Program-made: the position numbers and the translations under genes | The notes under the pieces: model-generated | The model's input: only the letters and a program-made list of their open reading frames with translations | What the model was told of the DNA's origin: nothing | Database searches by the model: none | Assembly: GCA_024280435.1 (NCBI GenBank) | Contig: JAJRQD010000059.1 | Location: 1 to 37,030 of the forward strand | Length of the DNA: 37,030 nt | Source of the DNA: an archaeon | GTDB taxonomy: Archaea; Asgardarchaeota; Heimdallarchaeia; Heimdallarchaeales; Kariarchaeaceae | Direction of reading: 5' to 3' | Shown: positions 1-8,566 of the stretch, piece by piece | Numbering within the stretch: position 1 is the stretch's first letter | Layout of the letters: every line of letters starts with the position of its first letter

Positions 1-2
1 CT

Positions 3-128
3 ATCAGTGGACTGAGTGATGAATTATCTGGTATAGTTGAGAACGTCATGGTTGGACAGGAAATTGCTCTGGGTACAGGAATAATTAACCTGACTATCAA
101 TCCTGATTACAGAAAATTCACAAAATAG
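3..128 (+). CDS. rpoA2: DNA-directed RNA polymerase subunit A'' (RpoA2), C-terminal end only
   Basis: Frame 3 from the window start reads ISGLSDELSGIVENVMVGQEIALGTGIINLTINPDYRKFTK*, matching the A'' C-terminal pattern (ENVxxGQxIxLGTGxxxL). Confidence 0.75.
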   Translation: MSGLSDELSGIVENVMVGQEIALGTGIINLTINPDYRKFTK

Positions 129-393
129 TCAAATAAAACTCTATAAAATTCAAGCCTAATATCTGATTTAATCAAATTAGTTTCAATACTAATTCAGATT
201 AACAGAGCCAAAATGTATAATCTATCAATATTTAACTCAAAGAATTGCTGAATGTGTAGGATTGCAAAAATTGTGGTTATAATTCATTTAACCGATTCAA
301 TCATTGACATACCAAGATATGTGAAAATACTGAATTGCAATAGTAAAATAGCTAAAAAATAGATTTGTAAAAATAATATAAAATAAATACCAA

Positions 394-3093
394 CTATTCT
401 TCTGTCTCTTCTGTATCAAGGATTCTGTCCATAATCACATCAAGATTGACAGCCAACCCAAAATCACTCTTAGCTGGGTCTACATTATCCTCTCCAAATC
501 TAAACTGAATAATATCTCCTGATGAATTACGTACTGTCTGATCATAATGACTCGATAAATCCTGCAATGCATTGACCAATCTTCTCTGCATATATCCAGA
601 ATTAGATGTACGAACTGCTGTATCCACAAGACCCTCACGGCCACCACATGCATGGAAGAAATACTCAAGAGGAGTCAATCCAGATCTGAATGATGCATCA
701 ACAAAACCCCTGGAAGGTGCTGATAGATCATTTTCTCTGAAATGTGGTAATGTCCTAGATCTGTATCCTCTATGAATACGGTCTCCACGAATTGATTGTT
801 GACCAACATTTGCAGACATCTGACCCAGATTTGTCATATTTCCCCTTGCACCGGTCTTTGCCATGATAACCGCCTCATTCTCAATACCTATGAACTCTGC
901 TGAGATGGTTGCTGCCTCATCACGAGCTTTGGAGAGTTCATCCTGTATCAACCCCTCAAGTGTCTCCTCAAGTGTCCTACCCGGTTGTCTATCCAACTTA
1001 CCTGCTCTATACTTGGCAACTAACTCATCTACAATATACTTCTTCTTATCAATTGTCTCTTGAATAGCAGCACGACCATTCATAGGTACATCAACATCAT
1101 TCAGACCCATCGAGAAACCATATCTTGTGATATATGCACTGAGCATCTTTGTAATACCATCCAAGAACCTTCTTGTAGCATTTGTACCAAACTCCTTCAA
1201 TATTCTATGTAGAACAGAATTCGAGACCTCTGCACCAAAACCCTTCTTATCAATAATTCCCTTTACCAACTCTCCATCAATGATCTGTACAAAACCCTCA
1301 TGTGGACATGTATGAACATTACAAGAACCATCCTTACAGAAATTATTACGCATTACAAAATTCAATCCCTTAGGCAATAATGTGCTGAATAACCGTTTTC
1401 CAGACCATAACTCCTCACCATCCTTCGACATGTGATCTGCATCCGGTAACTCATCCACACCCGCTGCTGTAACCAACTCAGATGCTATCTCACGATTAAC
1501 ATAAGTACCCTTCTTGGTAAATAAATAAGAACTGGTAATAAAATCCTGTATTGCTCCAATAATAGGTCCACCATACCTGGGAGTAGAAATTTGCTCCTGT
1601 ACTAGCATCAATATTCTAGCCTCTGCCCTGGCCTCTTCAGACTGAGGAATATGCAAATTCATCTCATCTCCATCAAAATCTGCATTATAAGGACGACAAA
1701 CACAAAGGTTCATCCTAAAAGTCTTATGTGGCATAACCTTAACCCTATGCGCCATAATACTCATCCTATGAAGACTAGGTTGTCTATTAAACAACACCAC
1801 ATCACCATCATTCAAATGACGCTCAATCGTAAAACCTGGCTGCAAAGAACTTGCAATATCACTGGTACTACCCACAAAACGAAGATCAACTCTCCTACCA
1901 TCATCACGTATAATATAATTGACACCGGGATGTCCACTTGGACCACGCATTACCAGCTCTTTCATCTCCTCTATATTCCATTCTGTTATCTTCTCAGGTA
2001 CTGTAAGTATCTCTGCGATTTCCTTTGGTATACCCACTTCATTTATGCTTAGTAGAGGATCTGGACTGATTACGGTTCTAGCTGAGAAATCTACACGTTT
2101 CCCGGATAGATTTGATCTGAATCTTCCTTCTTTGCCCTTTAGACGTTGTGTTATAGTTCTTAGTGCTCTTCCAGATCGGTGTCTTGCTGGTGGTATACCT
2201 GATACTTCATTATCGAAGTATGTGGTTGCGTGGTATTGTAGTAATTCCCATAAATCTTCGACAATTAGTTGTGGTGCACCTGATTCTCTATTATCTTGCA
2301 GTCGTTGATTTATTCTGATGATATCTACGAGTTTGTGTGTTAGGTCATCTTCAGATCTGATACCTGAATCCAGGGTGATTGATGGTCTTACGGCTACTGG
2401 TGGTACTGGTAGTACTTCTAGTATCATCCATTCGGGTCTGGCATAGTTTACATCGATTCCGAGTAATAATGCATCATCAGCAGGTATTTTCTTTAATCTA
2501 TTCTGCAGATCTAGTGCAGTCAGTTTATCGGATACTTTGTTTCCATCTGCTGTTTCAAATTCTTCGTAGTATGTTGTTGGCTTCTCCAGTCTGATTTTAT
2601 TCTGAAATGCCTCGCAGTGGTAACATCCATTTCTATCTTTGATAAGTTTGTCTCTGTTGATTTTTGCACGTTTCCACAGTGTTTCTATAAATACGGTATT
2701 TATAGTCCCAGTTTCCTCCTTGATAGTTTTCTGGGATTTTGCCTCTCGTATTATTCTTTCAGGTTTCAGCATAACTCTAGAGCAGCTTCTGCATGTTACT
2801 TGAAGAATTTTGTATATAATTTTGTTAAATCCAACGTGTACAATAGGTCTCTGGAGTTCTATATGGCCAAAATGACCGGGGCACCCTCCTATTCTGTTTC
2901 CGCATGTTGTGCATCTCTGGCTGGGGTCAATAGTTCCCAAAGCGGGATCCATTAGTCCAGATTCGATAGGTGCACCATCCTCAGAGAATGTATCTGCTGT
3001 CAAGATACGTTGTACAGACATTTTTCTGATCTCATCGGGGCTGAGGAGGCCTAACTTAATTCTATTAATGGTCTTTGGTAGCGTTTTACTCAT
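394..3093 (-). CDS. rpoA1: DNA-directed RNA polymerase subunit A' (RpoA1)
   Basis: 899 aa; N-terminal zinc site CTTCGNRIGGCPGHFGHIEL; catalytic NADFDGDEMNLH; FNRQPSLHRMS; ends at the archaeal A' boundary (FGEDNVDPAKS). Confidence 0.98.
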   Translation of the reverse strand: MSKTLPKTINRIKLGLLSPDEIRKMSVQRILTADTFSEDGAPIESGLMDPALGTIDPSQRCTTCGNRIGGCPGHFGHIELQRPIVHVGFNKIIYKILQVTCRSCSRVMLKPERIIREAKSQKTIKEETGTINTVFIETLWKRAKINRDKLIKDRNGCYHCEAFQNKIRLEKPTTYYEEFETADGNKVSDKLTALDLQNRLKKIPADDALLLGIDVNYARPEWMILEVLPVPPVAVRPSITLDSGIRSEDDLTHKLVDIIRINQRLQDNRESGAPQLIVEDLWELLQYHATTYFDNEVSGIPPARHRSGRALRTITQRLKGKEGRFRSNLSGKRVDFSARTVISPDPLLSINEVGIPKEIAEILTVPEKITEWNIEEMKELVMRGPSGHPGVNYIIRDDGRRVDLRFVGSTSDIASSLQPGFTIERHLNDGDVVLFNRQPSLHRMSIMAHRVKVMPHKTFRMNLCVCRPYNADFDGDEMNLHIPQSEEARAEARILMLVQEQISTPRYGGPIIGAIQDFITSSYLFTKKGTYVNREIASELVTAAGVDELPDADHMSKDGEELWSGKRLFSTLLPKGLNFVMRNNFCKDGSCNVHTCPHEGFVQIIDGELVKGIIDKKGFGAEVSNSVLHRILKEFGTNATRRFLDGITKMLSAYITRYGFSMGLNDVDVPMNGRAAIQETIDKKKYIVDELVAKYRAGKLDRQPGRTLEETLEGLIQDELSKARDEAATISAEFIGIENEAVIMAKTGARGNMTNLGQMSANVGQQSIRGDRIHRGYRSRTLPHFRENDLSAPSRGFVDASFRSGLTPLEYFFHACGGREGLVDTAVRTSNSGYMQRRLVNALQDLSSHYDQTVRNSSGDIIQFRFGEDNVDPAKSDFGLAVNLDVIMDRILDTEETEE

Positions 3094-3514
3094 TAATGAT
3101 CACTTAAAAATTTTATGCGCATAGTATTATGCACATGAGCTCTAACCCTATTTATATCCGCGCTTTATTAAAAAATTAAGATTGTATTAATTTTTACAAG
3201 TAGATATTTATAGATTTATAGTTCTAAAAAATATTGCTTGTTTTATTTCCTTCTTTCATCACAAATCGAAAAAGCTGTGGATGGAATAGTTGGAGTATCG
3301 GCTACCTGTAATTGTTCAAATATTATACTCGAATAAAAATAAATATACTATTTTTACTAGCTTGATTAATTTTCGAATAAATACTTTAATTGCTAAAAAT
3401 ATATCTAGGATAGTTTTTACAGACAGATTATAGCTCTGAAAAATATAGTATAAAGTACAATATTATTCTCTCCTATGCCGTTGCTTTTTTTTATACTAGA
3501 AAAACAATTGAAGT

Positions 3515-4225
3515 ATGAGCATTGAGGTTAGAAGCAACAAAGGAAAAATTCTCAGAAAGAATTATCCAATAGTGCTGGTGGATCTGATTGATTTAATCCC
3601 ACATGAGCAGACTATTCCTCATGAACTGACAAAATTCATAGATGGGATACAGAAGAGCAGAACTATATACTGGCCATTAATGATTGATAAATACTCAAAT
3701 CTTATACTGGATGGACACCATCGCACTGCAGGATTGAAGCATCTCAGATACAAAAATATACCCGCTGTTCTTTTGGATTATCAGGATGATGAACTAGTGA
3801 AACTTGATACATGGTATCCTCTGATAAATATTCCTGTTGAAAAAATCATTGATGAGTTATCAGATCTGAAATTTAAGATTGATATGATTTCAGAATTAAA
3901 TATGAATGATCTTAAAGAGCGTAAGTTCACTGCGATAGTGGGGAATAAAGATAGGTTCTATAGAATTGAGGGTGAACGAGAGGATATATTTGAGCTTATC
4001 CGATCCAGATGGTTGGATGAGATCATATACTATGATGATGCACAAATGTGTCTGGATAACAGTGATAATAATCATACATCAGTCATTGCATGGTCATATA
4101 CAAAAAATGAGGTACTTGATATTGTGTTGGCAGGGAAAATATTTCTACCAAAAACAACTAGACATACTCTTAAATTTGAGACTTTCAAGTGCAATTTCTC
4201 TATTGATAATCTTGATAAATTATAA
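3515..4225 (+). CDS. SerK-like (ParB-fold) protein, putative ADP-dependent serine kinase
   Basis: ILDGHHRTAGLKHLRYKNIPAVLLDY ParB/SerK signature plus C-terminal FLPKTTRH motif typical of archaeal SerK proteins. Confidence 0.7.
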   Translation: MSIEVRSNKGKILRKNYPIVLVDLIDLIPHEQTIPHELTKFIDGIQKSRTIYWPLMIDKYSNLILDGHHRTAGLKHLRYKNIPAVLLDYQDDELVKLDTWYPLINIPVEKIIDELSDLKFKIDMISELNMNDLKERKFTAIVGNKDRFYRIEGEREDIFELIRSRWLDEIIYYDDAQMCLDNSDNNHTSVIAWSYTKNEVLDIVLAGKIFLPKTTRHTLKFETFKCNFSIDNLDKL

Positions 4226-4852
4226 CGGGTTGAATGTATTTGAATTGCAATTGGGACAGCCTTTGATGAATGACCCTCTACAATAGTATAACCCACAGCT
4301 TTTACAATATCCCTCACTTAATGTACTCTTACCAATGGAACTACAATGTTCACATTTTGGAATTGTTGCTCTGTTCTTAACAGACTGAAGTGCAAATACA
4401 CCAATTGTTAATCCTCCAAGAACCATAATTGCATTACCTATTTTTTTGAGAGTGGTACCAATTCCGCCATCTGTACCTGTTTCTTCATCACCTCTTACAC
4501 TTTCCACAATTCCATTGATATATACATCAAAATATAGTGTCTTTCCATATAACTCATGCTCTGGGTCGGTATATCCTTTATCTGGTGTCACTACGATCTC
4601 TTTATCTTCGCCCACCTTCATACCTAATAGCCCTTCATAGAATCCAACAATTAATGCCTGATCAGTTACTGCCGTCTGAAAGTTAGGTCCTTGTTGCTGT
4701 ACCTCTCCATCATAAGATAGTGTATAATCAAGGTTTACCACATCACCTGTTTCTATACCATCTGTGGTGGTATATGCGAATGATTGTGTTGCGAGTATGA
4801 ATAATAGTAGCATTACAAAATGCAATTTCAAGATTAAGCGTAATCTCATCAA
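4220..4852 (-). CDS. Membrane-anchored FKBP-type peptidyl-prolyl isomerase with C-terminal zinc ribbon
   Basis: N-terminal signal sequence (MLLLFILATQSFA); FKBP core VNLDYTLSYDGEV...VGFYEGLLGMKVGEDKEIVVTPDKGY; hydrophobic helix IMVLGGLTIGVFAL; then CEHC...CKSC/CPNC. Confidence 0.8.
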   Translation of the reverse strand: MMRLRLILKLHFVMLLLFILATQSFAYTTTDGIETGDVVNLDYTLSYDGEVQQQGPNFQTAVTDQALIVGFYEGLLGMKVGEDKEIVVTPDKGYTDPEHELYGKTLYFDVYINGIVESVRGDEETGTDGGIGTTLKKIGNAIMVLGGLTIGVFALQSVKNRATIPKCEHCSSIGKSTLSEGYCKSCGLYYCRGSFIKGCPNCNSNTFNPL

Positions 4853-5033
4853 GTTGTGATTCTGATTCTATCTTTTTATTAGTTTTGAAATAGAATGGTA
4901 GGAAAGAGAATTGCGATAGTTGTATTTAATAGTGTATCATTAAATAGCGTATTTTTTATTTATATATTGTAAATTAAATAATAATAATGAATTATATAAA
5001 ATTGTTTTAATATCAAATTTATGGATTTAAATT

Positions 5034-5534
5034 ATGAAAGATCTCCTCAAATATATATTCAATAAAGTAGATATGACAAATCTAAAATTTCATTACCTAA
5101 GAGTCGGAAATACTTCTCCATTGCTAGACTCCTTGAGAGAGAACTCTGATGATAGTATCGAATGGGTACAGCATGAAGTGGATCATTTTGCAGATTACCA
5201 TTTTCCAAGTACATATGATGAATATAACGGCGCAATCATCAATTTATATGTGAATGATGATGAGATCAGTGAGATAAGAAGGGATTTCTGGGAGAATTTC
5301 GTATGGAGAACAGAAGATAGACCAATACCTGTTGCCATAATAATTCCAAATACCTCTAAATACGGTTCATTAACCACTGCAGAGGTTACAGAAGCTCTAT
5401 CTCTCATCAGAATGACTGATAGAGTATACAGAATATTTGAGTACAATGATAATGTGGCAAATGATGTATCAAATTGGTTAACTCACATATCTGCAATAGT
5501 TCATCGTACAGAAGTTGAAATTAAGACTGAATAA
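5034..5534 (+). CDS. Uncharacterised 166 aa protein, possibly a degenerate Arf/Ras-like GTPase
   Basis: Intact ORF. The C-terminal half (YNGAIINLYVNDDEISEIRRDFWENF...PIPVAIIIPNTSKYGSLTTAEVTEALSL...YRIFEYNDNVANDVSNWLTHI) parallels the Arf fold, but no P-loop is present. Confidence 0.6.
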   Translation: MKDLLKYIFNKVDMTNLKFHYLRVGNTSPLLDSLRENSDDSIEWVQHEVDHFADYHFPSTYDEYNGAIINLYVNDDEISEIRRDFWENFVWRTEDRPIPVAIIIPNTSKYGSLTTAEVTEALSLIRMTDRVYRIFEYNDNVANDVSNWLTHISAIVHRTEVEIKTE

Positions 5535-5612
5535 TGAACTTGCTTTAATTTTAGGTTTCTTACACAAATAATATATTTTGATTTTTAATTGGCATCATTA
5601 TAGGGAATTAAA

Positions 5613-7154
5613 ATGAAATTAGATGATCTTATTAAACAAAAATACAGAGGCGTATCTGTAAGATCTGTGGTGACAGATCCCGAATTTAGAAAAAGAGTTA
5701 TTGCAGACCCTGTGGTACGTGGAAATGAAGCCACAAAAAACATGGTTATGGATAAAATCGCAGTGGGTGGAAAAGTATTGTTGACCGGGCCTACTGGTGA
5801 GGCAAAAACTCTATTTGCAAGAGTTTTATTGGATCATATTACCAGAGAGATAAATTCCAAGAAATATCAGATTGCAGGATGTCCATTTCTTGAGGATGCA
5901 GGATATCTTATACATGTTTCTGAGAATTTTGATCGGAATATATTCAATTCAATTAATGTATTACAGAGCCTGTGCCCATTCTGCCGTGAGAATATTGAGA
6001 GAACAATATCTACAAAGGATGTCACAATTAGCCTTGATAATACAGAGGATATGGTAAAAAATGCAAAATCAATCATTAACAGATTAAAAGAGGTTGAGGT
6101 TGAGAAAACAATTGTCAGAAGGACACAGATAGACCCAAGAAATGATCCTGAGAGTCTGTATATGCTACTTGCTGGTGTGGAGAATCTTGAACAATTACTA
6201 GGTGGTGAGACAAATGAAACATTTGCTTATAAATCACACAAAGTCGGTACATTATCACAGGGGTTCATGGTGGTAAATGAGATACAGAGATTACATCTAT
6301 CTTTACTAGAATCTCTGATGGGTTTCCTTGAGGATCCACAGGGGATCAAGTATAATCTTGCCGGTGAGACAGTATTCATCGATGGTGCAATCATATTCAC
6401 ATCTAACAGTCCATTGACTGTATTCGGTGAGGAAAGCCAGCCAATAATCAACCGTGTTCCAGAAGTTCTATGGCCTGCAAGAGATGTTGATAACAGAATT
6501 CAGATTGTCAAGGATATGTTTGAGGATCATCTCATCGTGTCCAAATCAAATATAACTGCAAATCCTGCACTTATAAAAATGTTCGAATTAACAGATTCAT
6601 CCGATAAGGATGTCATCTCAAGATTAGCATATGAATTTATTAGTCATGTGGCAAATGAATCCATACCCAAATCATTGAAAACACAGAATGTACGCTCTGA
6701 GAACAGAGTTGCAAGATCTGATTTCTATTCTGGCCTAGATGAGATACACAATCCACAGAGATCACCTCATATTGATCTGAGAACTCTTAACAATGCAATT
6801 GGTGAGATTGTCATACGATCAAAGACATCTGAGGAATTTGATGGAATTGTAGTCACACTTGATGCGGTAAAAGAGGCTCTTGAGATGTATGACATCGATC
6901 CAACTCTGATAAACAATGGTATGCAGGCAGTGAAGCTCAAACTGAGAAATGAGATCAGAGAGGGTAAGACTGCGGTGAATGTTGATGAGGTTACTGAGGA
7001 ATTGGATAAACTTACCTCCCTTACAGAACAGGATCTGAAGAAGGTGGTTTATTCATTCGAGAAACTTCAGCAGAAGGAGAAAGATGTGGCTTCATATATA
7101 TTTGAACAGCTAAAGCCTAGTTATGAAGCTCTCCTTCAGATAAACTACCTTTGA
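5613..7154 (+). CDS. AAA+ ATPase, MoxR/BchI(ChlI)-like
   Basis: Walker A-like GPTGEAKT; CPF...CPFC cysteine insert; Walker B-like GFMVVNEIQ; sensor IIFTSNSP; arginine-containing INRVPEV. Confidence 0.88.
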   Translation: MKLDDLIKQKYRGVSVRSVVTDPEFRKRVIADPVVRGNEATKNMVMDKIAVGGKVLLTGPTGEAKTLFARVLLDHITREINSKKYQIAGCPFLEDAGYLIHVSENFDRNIFNSINVLQSLCPFCRENIERTISTKDVTISLDNTEDMVKNAKSIINRLKEVEVEKTIVRRTQIDPRNDPESLYMLLAGVENLEQLLGGETNETFAYKSHKVGTLSQGFMVVNEIQRLHLSLLESLMGFLEDPQGIKYNLAGETVFIDGAIIFTSNSPLTVFGEESQPIINRVPEVLWPARDVDNRIQIVKDMFEDHLIVSKSNITANPALIKMFELTDSSDKDVISRLAYEFISHVANESIPKSLKTQNVRSENRVARSDFYSGLDEIHNPQRSPHIDLRTLNNAIGEIVIRSKTSEEFDGIVVTLDAVKEALEMYDIDPTLINNGMQAVKLKLRNEIREGKTAVNVDEVTEELDKLTSLTEQDLKKVVYSFEKLQQKEKDVASYIFEQLKPSYEALLQINYL

Positions 7155-7164
7155 GGAGTTTATA

Positions 7165-8562
7165 ATGCCCCACCGTATATTTAAATTGACGCAAGCACAT
7201 TATCCCGATCCTCTTGTTGATTATTCATCAACAGAGTTCATTATGGAATTTCAAGATGCTGCTCAATTATTAAGACAATGGAGAAATCCACATCTCGGCA
7301 GATCCAGCCGTGAAGGTACCATCCTAAGTATTGCTGCCTCAACTCGTGCCTCATACGAGGCAATTCAAGAACGTCTGTTAACCACAGAAATCGGAGAGGA
7401 AGAAGAGGATGAGCTAGTGGATAATCTGAGAGTACTAAAATTCATGCTGGATAGAACACTTCCAGAAGCACTTGAATTGGTAAATCTGGATCAATTACTT
7501 ACTGTTGAGGACATTCAGGAATTTATCAATAAACATATGCAACTGATGAAAGAAGAGTATGGTAGAAATCTAACCACTGCATATGATATTATGAATCAGT
7601 TGACTGAGATAACTGATATTGAGATAACTGATAAATTCGGAAGAAAAAGAAGAATATCAAGAAATGATGTACTTGATGAGATTGGTAGTATTCTTGGAAA
7701 TATACTGCTCAGACAGATTTCATTATGGCCAGTTGATGATATTATTGCAAGACCAAGAGGTAGAATACATCTGAAAAAAACATATATCTCTGCAATCAAA
7801 AGAGAGGCTGTTATACCCCCAGAAAGAGTACAACAACAGGATCTCCGTGTTATTGACAAAGATAGACTGGGATTGATATACTTTATAGTGGATATGTCTC
7901 AGAGTATGGGAAAGAAAGTATTCAAAGATGGCTTGACCCGATTGGATGGTGCACTTCTCACATCTCTTGGATTATTCTATTACTTCAAATTGGTTAATAG
8001 AAGGAAAAGAAGGGAATTTGATAGTTTCAAAATGCATGTGATACCTGTGGTGAAGAACCCATATGTGATCACTGATAATGATCGATTTGAGGACTTTCTC
8101 ATGGATGCAGAGGCAAAAGGTAAGACTAGATTGGTACATGCCACAATGGCTGCTGTTAAACATGCAACTGATACATACAAGGATAATAATTATGATGTAC
8201 AACTGGTGTATCTATCTGATGGACGACCTAATGTCCCATATGATGGAATGATTCCTGGAATTAAATCAAAGGAATTTGCAAAATATTTCAAAGACAATAT
8301 AGATACTAAAACACCTAAAAGCGCTCAGGAATGTATGATACAATTAAATCAAATATTTACTGCTCTTAAAAATACTAACAGCAGAAAATGGACCATCTCA
8401 TATTTTCTTATGGCAAGCTCTAAATTCATTGGTAGCTCACTCTATCTTGATACAAACAGAATGTTATCAGGTATAACAAAACCTATACTGATTGATCCAA
8501 CAGAGGTGGATAACCTTGGTAAGAAAATACTCAAGGAGACAATTCTCAACGAAAGCGGGTGA
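7165..8562 (+). CDS. VWA-domain protein (partner of MoxR/ChlI-like AAA+)
   Basis: MIDAS motif: DMSQSMG, conserved Thr in KTRLVHAT, LSDGRPN. Starts 10 nt after the AAA+ gene. Confidence 0.88.
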   Translation: MPHRIFKLTQAHYPDPLVDYSSTEFIMEFQDAAQLLRQWRNPHLGRSSREGTILSIAASTRASYEAIQERLLTTEIGEEEEDELVDNLRVLKFMLDRTLPEALELVNLDQLLTVEDIQEFINKHMQLMKEEYGRNLTTAYDIMNQLTEITDIEITDKFGRKRRISRNDVLDEIGSILGNILLRQISLWPVDDIIARPRGRIHLKKTYISAIKREAVIPPERVQQQDLRVIDKDRLGLIYFIVDMSQSMGKKVFKDGLTRLDGALLTSLGLFYYFKLVNRRKRREFDSFKMHVIPVVKNPYVITDNDRFEDFLMDAEAKGKTRLVHATMAAVKHATDTYKDNNYDVQLVYLSDGRPNVPYDGMIPGIKSKEFAKYFKDNIDTKTPKSAQECMIQLNQIFTALKNTNSRKWTISYFLMASSKFIGSSLYLDTNRMLSGITKPILIDPTEVDNLGKKILKETILNESG

Positions 8563-8566
8563 TATT

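Noticed and set aside
480-3124. Small ORFs on both strands overlapping rpoA1 (e.g. 1651..2052, 1919..2308)
   Set aside because: Antisense or out-of-frame shadows of a clearly coding gene; translations show no domain.
5613-8562. Mg-/Co-chelatase (ChlI-ChlD) for chlorophyll or B12
   Set aside because: The AAA+/VWA pair is similar in type, but no ChlH/CobN-type catalytic subunit is present and the Walker motifs deviate.
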